Shown: positions 37,737 to 46,798, numbered from the stretch's first letter. The stretch is DNA of 64,000 nucleotides from an uncultured Coriobacteriaceae bacterium (GCA_944319885.1 CALUFC010000009.1:25370-89369), one strand, 5' to 3'. The notes: generated from the sequence alone by a model not told the origin. A program made the numbers and translations.

Positions 37737-38414
37737 ATGGTGGATGACGTTCGACAGCGCCTGCCTCGGCTTGGCGATGATCCCGCGCGTGAATATCGCC
37801 TTGGCATCATGGGCGGTACCTTCGATCCCATCCATTACGGCCATCTCGTCACCGCCGAGCAAGCCCGTGAGGCGCTCGCGCTCGATCTGGTGCTCTTTAT
37901 GCCCGCGGGCGCGCCGGCGTTCAAGCTTGGCAAGCACGTGAGTGCCCCTGAAGACCGCTACGCCATGTGCGTGCTCGCTACCGCGGCGAACCCCGCCTTC
38001 TATCCCAGCCGGTTCGAGATCGATCGCGATGGCGTCACCTACACGGTCGATACGCTGCGCGCGTTGCGCGCGGAGTATCCCGCAAACGTGAAACTCTACT
38101 TCATCACCGGCGCCGATGCCATTCTCGACATCGTCTCGTGGCGCGATGCGGCGAGCATCGCGGAGCTCGCGACGTTGATTGCCGCGACGCGGCCTGGGTA
38201 TGATATCCGGCAGGCGCAGGCGAGGATCGAGCGCTCGGGTTATCCGTTCGATGTGCGCTATATCGAGATTCCCGCGCTCGCCATCAGCTCAAGCAATATT
38301 CGCGATCGCGTGCGGATCGGCAAGAGCGTGCGCTACCTGACATCCGAGTCCGTGATCGGCTACATTCAGAAGAACGGGCTCTATCGCTTCGAAGGAGATG
38401 GACGCGATGCATGA
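37737..38414 (+). CDS. nadD: Nicotinate-nucleotide adenylyltransferase
   Basis: A 225-residue enzyme that makes deamido-NAD from nicotinate mononucleotide. It has the nucleotidyltransferase motif GGTFDPIHYGHL near residues 26-37 and the ISSSNIRDRV motif near 183-192. About 20 residues precede the usual family start. The ATG at 37737 has AGGTGG five bases upstream; longer starts would lie within obgE. The order obg-nadD-yqeK-rsfS is conserved in Gram-positive bacteria. It overlaps yqeK by eight bases. Confidence 0.95.
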   Translation: MVDDVRQRLPRLGDDPAREYRLGIMGGTFDPIHYGHLVTAEQAREALALDLVLFMPAGAPAFKLGKHVSAPEDRYAMCVLATAANPAFYPSRFEIDRDGVTYTVDTLRALRAEYPANVKLYFITGADAILDIVSWRDAASIAELATLIAATRPGYDIRQAQARIERSGYPFDVRYIEIPALAISSSNIRDRVRIGKSVRYLTSESVIGYIQKNGLYRFEGDGRDA

Positions 38415-39033
38415 CAGATACGACGCCTTCGATGAAGGGCAGCGCGCGGTCATCGAGCGCATCGAAGACCTGCTCGCGGTGCGGATGAAGGATGCCAGGA
38501 AGCGGCATGCCCATTCGCTGGGTGTGGCGCGTTGCGCCTGCTACCTCGCAAAGACCTACGGGGTCGACGCCTATCTCGCCTACACAGCCGGCCTCATTCA
38601 CGATTGGGACAAGGTACTGCCCGAGGACGAGCTCATTGCTCGTGCCGTCCACTATCGCCTTCCCATAGCCGCCTCGCCGGTGCTTGCCGCGCCGCTCTTG
38701 CATGGACCCGTTGCAGCGCGCGAGCTTCCCGAGCTCTTTTCCGAGCTGCCCGAAGAGGTCTTCCAAGCGGTGGCGCGCCATACCGTTGGCGCCGAGGATA
38801 TGACGCCGCTCGATATGGTCGTCTTCGTTGCCGACGCCATGGAGCCGGGCCGGCACGGTTCTCACGCCGATCGTCTGCGCGAACTCGCCGGCACGGTCTC
38901 GCTCGAGGAGCTGTTCCTGACCTGTTTCGCGCAAGGTCTTGTCTATGTTGTCGAGACCGGCAGATACCTCTATCCCACGGCGATCGACATCTACAATCAC
39001 TATGTACTCAAACAGCAGAAAGGTAATGCATGA
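38407..39033 (+). CDS. yqeK: YqeK-family HD-domain Ap4A hydrolase
   Basis: A 208-residue HD-domain protein. The metal ligands are in RHAHSLG and the GLIHDWDK HD pair, with a later ADAMEPGR matching the family ADxIEPxR motif. Orthologues hydrolyse Ap4A symmetrically to ADP. Two ATGs are possible: at 38398 the AAGGAG site abuts the codon, while at 38407 it is nine bases away, so 38407 is chosen. The stop overlaps the rsfS start. Confidence 0.88.
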   Translation: MHDRYDAFDEGQRAVIERIEDLLAVRMKDARKRHAHSLGVARCACYLAKTYGVDAYLAYTAGLIHDWDKVLPEDELIARAVHYRLPIAASPVLAAPLLHGPVAARELPELFSELPEEVFQAVARHTVGAEDMTPLDMVVFVADAMEPGRHGSHADRLRELAGTVSLEELFLTCFAQGLVYVVETGRYLYPTAIDIYNHYVLKQQKGNA

Positions 39034-39521
39034 TGCAGGAGGATATGAACACGGAAACCGCCGAGTCTCTCGTTGAGGGCATTGAGGACATGCATGATCT
39101 CGAGGGTGCCCGTAACGCCACCTATGCGACCACCTCGGAGCGTACGGCGGCCTCGCTTTCCGCGTCCGGCGTCTCTGCCCGCGAGATCGCCGTCGAGGCG
39201 GCACACGCGTGCTCGGACAAGAAGGCAGACGACGTGGTGGTGCTCGATCTCACCGAGCTCTCCGATGTATGCGACTACTTCGTGATCGCCACCGGCTCGA
39301 ATGGCCGCTTGGCCGACGCGATGGTCGATGAGGTGGAGGAAAAGGTCGCGAAAGCCTATGGCGAGCATCCGTTCTCCATCGAGGGCCGCGATGAGCGGTC
39401 GTGGATTCTTATGGATTACGGCTCGGTGATCGTGCATATCTTCGCACCTGAGGCGCGCGAGTACTACCGCATCGAGAAGCTGTGGGGCGATGCGCCGCTG
39501 CTCGATTGCGGGCTTGAGTAG
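39030..39521 (+). CDS. rsfS: Ribosome silencing factor RsfS
   Basis: A 163-residue protein. The RsfS domain (about 50-155) has the KKADDVVVLDL, CDYFVIATG and WILMDYGSVIVHIF motifs; it binds L14 and blocks subunit joining in starvation. About 45 extra N-terminal residues rich in Glu, Ala and Ser precede it. The ATG at 39030 overlaps the yqeK stop (ATGA). An ATG at 39045 preceded by AGGAGG would give 158 residues; the choice is uncertain. Confidence 0.92.
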   Translation: MMQEDMNTETAESLVEGIEDMHDLEGARNATYATTSERTAASLSASGVSAREIAVEAAHACSDKKADDVVVLDLTELSDVCDYFVIATGSNGRLADAMVDEVEEKVAKAYGEHPFSIEGRDERSWILMDYGSVIVHIFAPEAREYYRIEKLWGDAPLLDCGLE

Positions 39522-39553
39522 CCGTAGATTCGGAAATTCACATCATGATTTGA

Positions 39554-39578
39554 GGGCTCGGGACACGTTCCCGAGCCT
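39554..39578. terminator. Convergent terminator between rsfS and dinB
   Basis: GGCTCGGGA (39555-39563) and TCCCGAGCC (39569-39577) form a perfect nine-base-pair stem with a five-base loop, sitting between the two converging genes and touching the dinB stop codon. The downstream bases are only modestly T-rich on either strand, so it is probably a weak two-way terminator. Confidence 0.6.
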
Positions 39579-40848
39579 ATGCTTTATCGCGGCGCACGAT
39601 ATCGCGATCAAAGCGCGCGGCGCGACCGAATCCCACGGCCTGCGACCCAAACTTCTCGCGGACCTTGTCGACGGCAACCGAGAGCTCGCGCCGATCGCTT
39701 TGGACCGCACCGCGCTCATCAACCTCGCAGAAGAGATCGGTCTGCACCGCGGCGTCATCGGAGAAATCGCTCATGCCGATGCCGAGCAGGCGCACATGCA
39801 TGCCATCGAACCAAATCGCATCGATGAGCTCGCGCGCAGCGGCAACGAAGAGGTTCTCATCGTCGGTGGGATGGGGGAGCTTGCGTTGGATGGTGCGACC
39901 CGAGCCATAGGAGAACTTGAGCTTCACCGTTACGGTGCGTCCCGCAAGCCCCCGCCTTCTCAAGCGCCTGCCCACCGACTCGCCCAACAGCGCGAGTGCC
40001 GCATCGACATCGCCGCGGTCGGTAAGGTCATGTGCGAACGTGCGCTCATTGCTCACTGATTTCACGTCTTCCACCGCATCGATAGGCGTCACGACGCTCT
40101 GCTCGCGGCCGAGCGCGCGCTCGCGCATCATCTCCGCGTTGACGCCGAAGATCTTGGTGAGCAGCGCATGGTCGGCCTGCGCGAGCTGGCCGATGGTGCG
40201 GATATGTGATCGAACGAGCGCGGCCTCCGCGGAAGAGCCGATGCCGCTCATGGCGCGTACCGGAAGCGGAGCGAGAAACGCCCGCTCTGTTCCAGGGGGA
40301 ACCACGGTGAGGCCGCGCGGCTTATCGCGCTCGCTGGCGATCTTTGCTACCGTTTTGTTGCATCCCAGCCCGATCGAGCAGGTGATGCCAAGTTCGCGCA
40401 CGCGGCGTTGGATGCGCGTCGCAATGGCGACGGGGCTTTCGTTGGCGAACCTGCCCGGTGTGATATCGAAGAAGGCCTCGTCGATAGAGACCTGGTCGAC
40501 AAAGGGTGTCTCAGCGGCAAGAATCGCCATAACCTGGGCGCTGAGGTCGCGATAGCGATCAAAGTGCCCGCGGGTCCAGATTGCCTGCGGGCACAGGCGC
40601 TGCGCCTGCGCTGACGGCATGGCCGAGCGCACGCCGAATGCACGTGCTTCATACGAGGCGGTTGAGACCACGCCGCGCTCGTGCGGTGAGCCGCCAACGA
40701 TGACGGGCTTACCGCGCCATGCGGGATGATCGAGCTGCTCGACGCTCGCGAAGAAGGCATCGAGGTCCAAGAGCCCGATCGCGGGGCCGTTCCACATGCC
40801 CATGAGGTTGGCCAGCGAATCATCGAATATGTGTTCGTGGTTTTCCAT
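39577..40848 (-). CDS. dinB: DNA polymerase IV (Y-family)
   Basis: A 423-residue error-prone polymerase for translesion synthesis. The catalytic motifs are LLDLDAFFASVEQ near the N-terminus and SIDEAFFDIT near residue 125. A helix-hairpin-helix (MSGIGSS) and the little-finger domain follow, and a QTDLF beta-clamp-binding motif lies near 383. An ATG at 40866 is also in frame. But a perfect-looking -10 element ends six bases before 40848, so 40848 may start a leaderless message. It is the lone minus-strand gene in a plus-strand region. Confidence 0.93.
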   Translation of the reverse strand: MENHEHIFDDSLANLMGMWNGPAIGLLDLDAFFASVEQLDHPAWRGKPVIVGGSPHERGVVSTASYEARAFGVRSAMPSAQAQRLCPQAIWTRGHFDRYRDLSAQVMAILAAETPFVDQVSIDEAFFDITPGRFANESPVAIATRIQRRVRELGITCSIGLGCNKTVAKIASERDKPRGLTVVPPGTERAFLAPLPVRAMSGIGSSAEAALVRSHIRTIGQLAQADHALLTKIFGVNAEMMRERALGREQSVVTPIDAVEDVKSVSNERTFAHDLTDRGDVDAALALLGESVGRRLRRRGLAGRTVTVKLKFSYGSGRTIQRKLPHPTDDENLFVAAARELIDAIWFDGMHVRLLGIGMSDFSDDAAVQTDLFCEVDERGAVQSDRRELSVAVDKVREKFGSQAVGFGRAARFDRDIVRRDKA

Positions 40849-40854
40849 ACCATG

Positions 40855-40860
40855 AGTATA
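40855..40860 (-). promoter_or_regulatory. -10 element placing dinB transcription at its ATG
   Basis: On the minus strand TATACT (40860-40855) is followed by six bases and then the ATG at 40848, the normal distance to a transcription start. Upstream at 17 bases is TTTTTG, a poor -35. No ribosome site precedes the ATG. Confidence 0.5.
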
Positions 40861-41024
40861 CAACATGCTTGCAAAATCAAAAATAGTGCGTAAACTATGG
40901 TTTTGCCTGCGGTACCACCGAGGAAGTTGCGCGTTGGCACTTCATTTGCCCCACCGTTGGCGTATCATACAAACCTGTTTGTCTGTAGTTGCAGCTGCAT
41001 GCTGCTTGGTTGGAGGAGTTTTCA

Positions 41025-41360
41025 TTGGCAGTTAAGATCCGCCTTTCCCGTCACGGCTCGAAGAAGCGTCCGTATTATCGCGTTGTCGTCACCGATTCCC
41101 GTAAGCGTCGCGAGGGTCGTCCCATCGAGGAGGTTGGTCGCTACAACCCGCTTACCAACCCGAAGACCATCGATCTCGACCTCGAGAAGATCGCTGAGTG
41201 GCGCAACCATGGCGCGCAGGTGTCCGACGCCGTCGCCGCTCTTATCAAGGCTGCCGAGGAGGGCCCCAAGGCTCAGACTGAGGTCAAGAAGTCCAAGAAG
41301 CAGCTCGCTCGCGAGGCTGAGGCCGCGAAGGCCGCTGCCGCCGAGGGCGCTGAGGAGTAG
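41025..41360 (+). CDS. rpsP: 30S ribosomal protein S16
   Basis: A 111-residue ribosomal protein beginning [18 protein letters not shown]. The conserved region runs to about residue 80; an Ala/Glu/Lys-rich tail follows. The start is TTG at 41025 with GGAGGAG seven bases upstream; the upstream ATG at 40989 would add twelve residues unlike the family. A TTG start is unusual for a highly expressed ribosomal protein. It leads the rpsP-khpA-rimM-trmD-lepB unit. Confidence 0.95.
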   Translation: MAVKIRLSRHGSKKRPYYRVVVTDSRKRREGRPIEEVGRYNPLTNPKTIDLDLEKIAEWRNHGAQVSDAVAALIKAAEEGPKAQTEVKKSKKQLAREAEAAKAAAAEGAEE

Positions 41361-41364
41361 GCTC

Positions 41365-41646
41365 GTGACCGCTGAAGAGACGGTATATGAAGGCGAGGCG
41401 CTGCTTTCAGACCGCATCGCCGACCTTGTCGAATACCTCGTGGTGAGCATCGTCGACGACGTCGATGCAGTGAGCCTCGAGGTGATTGACGGGACTGATT
41501 CCTCGACGATCGAGATCACGGTCGCCGAGGACGATGTCGCTAAGGTCATCGGCCGTCATGGCCGCACCATCAAGGCCATCCGCACGCTCGCGCGCGCACT
41601 TGCGACCCGCTTGGGTACGTCGGTTGCCGTCGAGGTATTGGGATAG
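41365..41646 (+). CDS. khpA: KH-domain RNA-binding protein KhpA
   Basis: A 93-residue protein with one type II KH domain. The GxxG loop lies in VIGRHGRTIKAIR near residues 57-69. In Firmicutes KhpA pairs with KhpB and influences small-RNA action and cell elongation. The GTG at 41365 is four bases after rpsP and gives a normal-length protein; longer starts lie inside rpsP. Confidence 0.9.
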   Translation: MTAEETVYEGEALLSDRIADLVEYLVVSIVDDVDAVSLEVIDGTDSSTIEITVAEDDVAKVIGRHGRTIKAIRTLARALATRLGTSVAVEVLG

Positions 41647-41650
41647 GGCC

Positions 41651-42187
41651 TTGTCGTCTGGCTATATGAACATAGCCCGCGTCGTTAAGACGCGGGGAAG
41701 ATACGGGGAGGTCGTCGTGCAACCGGTGCGCGGCCTCCCTTTTCTGCTCGCGCAGGGCATGCGCGTCGCGCTTACGCCTCCCTCGCTTGCCCGTGACCGC
41801 TTCTGCCGCGTGCGCACGGTGGGAGATGGGGGTTGCGTGAGCTTTGGCGGTATCGATGACCTCGATGCCGCCGAGGACATCGTCGGGTGCTATGTGCTTG
41901 CCAGCACGGATGATTTCGAGCTCGGTCCGCTCGAGGCACCCTATGATCATCTGATAGGGCGCACCGTTGTCGACAGGCATGCCGGTGCGCTCGGGCAGAT
42001 TGCCGAGGTCATGGAGACCCCCGCCAATGATGTTTGGGTCATCCAACAGGGGCGCTATGGTGAAGTGCTCGTTCCCGTGGTCGAGCACGTTGTCGCATCG
42101 CTTCCCGAGACAGGTGATATCGTGGTCGATTTGCCCGACGGCCTGATCGGCTCATCCCGAGCGTCGGCTGGGGGTGATGTTGCGTGA
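41651..42187 (+). CDS. rimM: 16S rRNA processing protein RimM
   Basis: A 178-residue 30S maturation factor that binds S19. The N-terminal beta-barrel opens with IARVVKTRGRYGEVVV and the PRC-barrel lies at about 95-165. The opening is a less usual form of the family GxIxxxhGhxGEV motif. The start is probably TTG at 41651, four bases after khpA; ATG at 41666 has no evident ribosome site. It overlaps trmD as GTGA. Confidence 0.88.
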   Translation: MSSGYMNIARVVKTRGRYGEVVVQPVRGLPFLLAQGMRVALTPPSLARDRFCRVRTVGDGGCVSFGGIDDLDAAEDIVGCYVLASTDDFELGPLEAPYDHLIGRTVVDRHAGALGQIAEVMETPANDVWVIQQGRYGEVLVPVVEHVVASLPETGDIVVDLPDGLIGSSRASAGGDVA

Positions 42188-42948
42188 AGATCGAGGCGCT
42201 GACCGTATTTCCCGGTATGTTCAACGAGGTGATGTCGACCTCGATTCTCGGCCGCGCTCGCGAGCGCGGCATCTTTGATTTCGAGGCGCACGACTTGCGC
42301 GATTGGACGCACGACCGGCATCGCACCGTGGATGACGCCCCGTACGGAGGCGGTCAGGGCATGCTCATGAAGGTCGACCCTATCGCAGAGGCCCTCGATG
42401 ACATCATCGGTCGCGGCCCCTCGTGCCATGTGGTGTTTTTCACACCGTGCGGCGCGCGGTTCGATCAGCATGTTGCCGAGCGACTTGCATCGCAGGAGCG
42501 CCTCTTGTTCGTGTGCGGACGCTACGAGGGGATGGACGAGCGCGCCTACGCGTATGCCGATGAGCGGCTTTCCATCGGAGATTATGTGCTCACCGGTGGC
42601 GAGTTAGCCGCCATGGTGGTGACCGACGCCGTGGTGCGGCTGCTTCCTGGAGCGCTTGGCGACGAGCAGAGCAGCAAAGACGAGTCGTTTGCCACGGGCG
42701 AGCGCGGTGGTTTGCTTGAGTACGCCCAGTACACCCGTCCTGCATCGTTTCGCGGCGAGGACGTACCCGAGGTCTTGCTCTCGGGCGATCATGCGCGCAT
42801 CGCGCGGTGGCGTCGCCATGATGCACTCGAGCGCACCTGCCGTTGGCGCCCTGATCTCATCGAGACGGCCGATCTCGCACCCGAGGAGCGGCTTGAGGCA
42901 GCGGCGCTCATCGAGCGCTATCATGGTTCCCACACGCCAGAGGGATAG
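42184..42948 (+). CDS. trmD: tRNA (guanine37-N1)-methyltransferase
   Basis: A 254-residue SPOUT-class enzyme that methylates G37 next to the anticodon and prevents frameshifting. It has the knotted-fold motifs CGRYEGMDERAY near 109-120 and SIGDYVLTGGE near 128-138. The DDAPYGGGQGM motif is near 42-52. The GTG start overlaps the rimM stop. The order rpsP-khpA-rimM-trmD is widely conserved. Confidence 0.97.
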   Translation: MKIEALTVFPGMFNEVMSTSILGRARERGIFDFEAHDLRDWTHDRHRTVDDAPYGGGQGMLMKVDPIAEALDDIIGRGPSCHVVFFTPCGARFDQHVAERLASQERLLFVCGRYEGMDERAYAYADERLSIGDYVLTGGELAAMVVTDAVVRLLPGALGDEQSSKDESFATGERGGLLEYAQYTRPASFRGEDVPEVLLSGDHARIARWRRHDALERTCRWRPDLIETADLAPEERLEAAALIERYHGSHTPEG

Positions 42949-42956
42949 GAGCGATT

Positions 42957-43517
42957 GTGGTACCTCAGCAACATTCATTCATGCGCGGAGTCCTGGAATG
43001 GATCGTCGTCTTTGCCATCGCATGCGTGGTGATGGTGGGCGTGCGCACGTTCATTATGGAGCCCTACGTGGTCCCCACGGGCTCGATGGAGTCAACCATC
43101 GAGATCGGCGATCAGGTTATGGGCGAGAAGATCTCGCTCAAACTCGGCCAGGATGTTTCGGCGGGGGATATCGTGGTGTTCCATAACCCCGACGCCACCT
43201 CAGACCATGATATTCTGGTCAAGCGCGTCATCGCGACCGCGGGCCAGACTGTATCGTTCGAAAATGGTCAGGTCCTCGTTGACGGTGTTGCATGTGATGG
43301 GGACTATACGCAGGGGGAGAGCTATCCGCTCGCCGTGCAGGCCGACGGCGTGTCGCTTTCCTATCCCTACACCGTGCCCGAAGGCTGCGTGTGGGTGATG
43401 GGCGATAACCGCGAGAACTCTGCCGACTCACGGTATTTCGGCCCTGTTTCGCGGGACGATCTCATCGCGGTCGTGGTCTTTCGTTACTGGCCGCTTACCC
43501 GCATCGGTCCTCTGTAG
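42957..43517 (+). CDS. lepB: Signal peptidase I
   Basis: A 186-residue membrane protease. A transmembrane segment is at about 12-30, the catalytic serine is in PTGSMEST near residue 43, and the catalytic lysine is in VKRVIATAG near 86. The GDNRENSADSRYFGPV box is near 150. The start is GTG with a TAGGAG site about six bases upstream. It cleaves signal peptides of exported proteins. It lies just after trmD; glyQ follows after 47 bases. Confidence 0.93.
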   Translation: MVPQQHSFMRGVLEWIVVFAIACVVMVGVRTFIMEPYVVPTGSMESTIEIGDQVMGEKISLKLGQDVSAGDIVVFHNPDATSDHDILVKRVIATAGQTVSFENGQVLVDGVACDGDYTQGESYPLAVQADGVSLSYPYTVPEGCVWVMGDNRENSADSRYFGPVSRDDLIAVVVFRYWPLTRIGPL

Positions 43518-43564
43518 ACCGTCGTTTGTTTGGTAGATAACCGAGAAGAGGAGACGTATCGAGC

Positions 43565-44476
43565 ATGGATGCTTCAACGCTAACCTTCCAAGACATCATC
43601 TTGAGGTTGCAGCAGTATTGGGGTGCGCAGGGCTGCGTGATCATGCAGCCCTATGACTCCGAGGTTGGTGCCGGCACGTTCCACACGGCCACCACGCTGC
43701 GCTCGCTGGGGCCCAGCGCCTGGCGCACCTGCTATGCGCAGCCGTGCCGTCGCCCGGCAGACGGCCGCTATGGCGAGAATCCCAACCGCTTGCAGCACTA
43801 CTATCAGTTCCAGGTGCTCATCAAGCCGAGCCCGGTGAACTCGCAGGAGCTCTACCTCGATTCGCTCAAGGCTATCGGTATTGATCCGGCCGATCATGAC
43901 ATCCGTTTCGTGGAAGATGACTGGGAGAGCCCGACGCTGGGCGCCTGGGGCCTAGGCTGGGAGGTCTGGCTCAACGGCATGGAGGTCACGCAGTTCACCT
44001 ACTTCCAGCAGGTCGGTGGTATCGAGGTCGATCCGGTGCCGGTCGAGATCACCTACGGTCTCGAGCGCCTCGCCATGTACGTGCAGGGTGTTGACTCCGT
44101 GTACGATCTGGTATGGAGCTACCTGCCCGACGGTACGCCTATGACCTACGGCGACGTGTTCCTTGAGAACGAGCGCGAGTTCTCCGCATACAACTTCGAG
44201 GTTGCCGATGTCGCGATGATGCGCGCCAAGTTCGACGACTACGAGCGCGAGTGCCACGCCTGTCTGGAAGCGAAGCTCCCGCTACCGGCGTATGACTGCG
44301 TGATGAAGTGCAGCCATGCCTTCAACATTCTCGACGCGCGCGGCGCGCTCTCGGCAGTCGAGCGCGCCAACTACATCTTGCGCGTCCGTACCGTTGCCAA
44401 GGCGTGCTGCGAGGCCTACCTCGCTGAGGTGGCGGGCAAGACCCATGACGAGCTCGTGGAAGGGGAGGTGGCCTAG
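43565..44476 (+). CDS. glyQ: Glycyl-tRNA synthetase alpha subunit
   Basis: A 303-residue catalytic subunit of the alpha2-beta2 enzyme. It starts [19 protein letters not shown], and has [24 protein letters not shown] and [17 protein letters not shown] blocks. The two-subunit form is typical of proteobacteria and Firmicutes; most actinomycetes have a one-chain enzyme, so it is a useful lineage marker. The gap before it is too short for a T-box riboswitch. glyS begins one base after its stop. Confidence 0.97.
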   Translation: MDASTLTFQDIILRLQQYWGAQGCVIMQPYDSEVGAGTFHTATTLRSLGPSAWRTCYAQPCRRPADGRYGENPNRLQHYYQFQVLIKPSPVNSQELYLDSLKAIGIDPADHDIRFVEDDWESPTLGAWGLGWEVWLNGMEVTQFTYFQQVGGIEVDPVPVEITYGLERLAMYVQGVDSVYDLVWSYLPDGTPMTYGDVFLENEREFSAYNFEVADVAMMRAKFDDYERECHACLEAKLPLPAYDCVMKCSHAFNILDARGALSAVERANYILRVRTVAKACCEAYLAEVAGKTHDELVEGEVA

Positions 44477-44477
44477 C

Positions 44478-46574
44478 ATGGCTGAGACCCGTGACTTCCT
44501 GTTTGAAATCGGCACCGAGGAGATGCCCTCGGCACCGCTGATGAACGCAGTCGCGCAGCTTGCGCCCATGGTGGAGAAGGGCCTCGACGAGGCCGGTCTT
44601 GCCCATGGCGCGGTGCGCGTCCTTTCGAGTCCGCGCCGTCTGGCTGCGCTTGTTCAAGATGTTGCGTGCGCGACCGACGAGGTCCATGAGGTAAAGCGCG
44701 GACCTGCGGCGCAGATCGCGTTCGACGCCGACGGCAACCCGACCAAGGCTGCCGAGGGGTTTGCCCGCAAGTTCGGGCTTACTGCCTCCGAGCTCGTTCG
44801 CCGGGAAGATACCGATGGCCGCGAGTACGTGTTCGCTGAGAAGAATATTCCCTCGGCGCCGGCGCTGCCGATGCTCTCGAAGCTTTGCGAGCAGGTGATC
44901 GCCAATCTGCAGTGGCCTAACTACCGCAGCCAGCGCTGGGGCTCCACGCATGAGACGTTCGTGCGTCCCATCCGCTGGACCTGTGCGCTCCTTGGTTCCG
45001 AGGTTGTTCCGGTGCACTATGCCGATGTGGTATCGAGCAATACTACCCGCGGGCATCGCGTGCTGGGCCCCGGCGATCATGAGGTTGCCGAGCCGGCCGT
45101 CTACGAGCAGGTGCTCGAGGCGGCAGGAGTGCTTTCGGAGGAGCGCCGTCGCGCGGTGATCGCTGAGGGCATCGAACGTATCGAGGCCGAGCGCGGCGGA
45201 GCCCACGTGGATACGCCCAAGAAGGTGCTCGACGAGGTGGTGAACCTATGCGAGTGGCCAACCGTGCTCACCGGCACCTTCGACGAGGAGTTCCTCAAGG
45301 TCCCGCATGAGATCATCTGCGAATCGATGCTCTCGAATCAGCGCTATTTCCCCATTTACGACGCACAGGGGAATCTGACGCGCGAGTTCGTGGTTGTTGC
45401 CAACGGACGTCCCGCATGCGCCGCGACCATCATTGACGGCAATGAACGCGTGGTCCGCGCGCGTCTCTACGACGCGAAGTTCTTCTACGATGAGGATCTC
45501 AAGGTGCCGCTCGAGGACTTCCGCGCGCGTCTCGCCGATGTCGCCTTCCAGGAAAAGCTGGGGAGCGTGCTCCAGAAGTCCGAGCGCATCGAGGATCTGG
45601 CGCTCGCCATCGCCTCCGAGGCGCACGTGGGCGCACATGCCGCTTCCGATGCGCAGCGTGCGGCTCATTTTGCCAAAGCAGACCTGGTGAGCTCGGCCGT
45701 TGTCGAGTTCACGAGCCAGCAGGGTGTCATGGGCGGATATTACGCTACGGCTGCAGGGGAGGCACCCGAGGTCGCCGCCGCTATTCGCGACCATTACCGT
45801 CCGCGCTTCGCGGGCGATGAGCTGCCCGGCGGAGTTGCCGGGTGCATCGTCGCGGTGGCCGACAAGCTCGATACTATCTGCGGCATGTTCGCCATCGGCG
45901 AGCCGCCCACCGGCTCGAAGGATCCCTTCGCGCTGCGCCGCTCGGCGATCGGCGTGATCAACATCTTGCGCGAGCGCTTGGGCTGCTCGTATGAACCGCT
46001 TGTGAACGCAGCGCTTGATCTGTATGCCGAGCAGGGCATCTCCTTCGATACGTCCGAGGTGGCTCGCGCGGTCTGCGCGTTCATGAAGGGCCGCATGGAG
46101 CAGATGGCGCGCGATCAGAAGATTCCGGCCGATGTTGTGAGCGCGGTTTCCGCCGGTTCGGTTTCCGCCCCTGCCGACTTCTTCGCGCTCGCCGCCGCGC
46201 TCTGCGATGCACGCGAGCAGGATCCCGAGACCTTCGAGAACCTCGCCGTGGCCTATGCCCGCGCAAGCCATCTTGCAGACGCGTCGCTCGGTGTCGAGGT
46301 TGACGAGTCGCTCATGGGCAGCGCTGAGCGCCGCCTCATGGAGGCGTCGGATGCTGCCGCGCAGGCAACGTCGTCTGCGCTTGATGGACGCGACTTCGCG
46401 GCGGTCATCGCGGCGCTGGCGGCACTGCGCGCACCCATCGACGCTTTCTTCGACGACGTTATGGTTATGGATGAGGACGCGCGTGTGCGTGAGAACCGCC
46501 TGCGCCTACTCAACCGCTTCGAGGCGGTTTTTGCCGACGTTGCCGATATGGGGGCGCTCGCCAAGAAGAAGTAG
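44478..46574 (+). CDS. glyS: Glycyl-tRNA synthetase beta subunit
   Basis: A 698-residue subunit that binds tRNA-Gly. The N-terminal block FLFEIGTEEMPS, the KVPHEII...NQRYFPIYD region, and GVAGCIVAVADKLDTICGMF are standard. An anticodon-binding DALR-like region closes the protein. The ATG at 44478 follows GGGGAGG and is one base after glyQ; a longer in-frame start lies wholly in glyQ and is rejected. Confidence 0.96.
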   Translation: MAETRDFLFEIGTEEMPSAPLMNAVAQLAPMVEKGLDEAGLAHGAVRVLSSPRRLAALVQDVACATDEVHEVKRGPAAQIAFDADGNPTKAAEGFARKFGLTASELVRREDTDGREYVFAEKNIPSAPALPMLSKLCEQVIANLQWPNYRSQRWGSTHETFVRPIRWTCALLGSEVVPVHYADVVSSNTTRGHRVLGPGDHEVAEPAVYEQVLEAAGVLSEERRRAVIAEGIERIEAERGGAHVDTPKKVLDEVVNLCEWPTVLTGTFDEEFLKVPHEIICESMLSNQRYFPIYDAQGNLTREFVVVANGRPACAATIIDGNERVVRARLYDAKFFYDEDLKVPLEDFRARLADVAFQEKLGSVLQKSERIEDLALAIASEAHVGAHAASDAQRAAHFAKADLVSSAVVEFTSQQGVMGGYYATAAGEAPEVAAAIRDHYRPRFAGDELPGGVAGCIVAVADKLDTICGMFAIGEPPTGSKDPFALRRSAIGVINILRERLGCSYEPLVNAALDLYAEQGISFDTSEVARAVCAFMKGRMEQMARDQKIPADVVSAVSAGSVSAPADFFALAAALCDAREQDPETFENLAVAYARASHLADASLGVEVDESLMGSAERRLMEASDAAAQATSSALDGRDFAAVIAALAALRAPIDAFFDDVMVMDEDARVRENRLRLLNRFEAVFADVADMGALAKKK

Positions 46575-46581
46575 ACGCACA

Positions 46582-46618
46582 GGGCACACTGCGCTCCAAG
46601 ACGAAGCGCAGCGTGCCT
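46582..46618 (+). terminator. Stem-loop after glyS, possible terminator
   Basis: GGCAC-A-CTGCGCT (46583-46595) pairs with AGCGCAG-C-GTGCC (46605-46617), one mismatch, nine-base loop. It begins eight bases after the glyS stop. No T-run follows, so intrinsic termination is uncertain. Confidence 0.45.
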
Positions 46619-46675
46619 CCTTACCACCTTCTCATGGGGCTCTCGGTTGCCTCACACATAGAGTTTTATGCCAGA

Positions 46676-46716
46676 TTGACCTCTAAGGACCTCATATTGG
46701 GGTCCTTAGAGGTTGA
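46676..46716. repeat. Inverted repeat between glyS and rplS
   Basis: ACCTCTAAGGACC (46679-46691) and GGTCCTTAGAGGT (46701-46713) match perfectly over 13 bases with a nine-base loop; two more G-T pairs extend it. On the plus strand it is followed by the T-rich TGATTCTTCATATTTT, so it may terminate glyQS transcripts. Confidence 0.7.
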
Positions 46717-46798
46717 TTCTTCATATTTTAGATTTGAGGCGGTGGTTTCCCCGATAGGGAAGCGGTTTTGCGCAGCGCATGCCACGCTAAATCTCCAC

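Noticed and set aside
43518..43564. T-box riboswitch before glyQS
   Set aside because: The gap is 47 bases, far too short for a T-box. The proS leader (about 85 bases) was rejected for the same reason.
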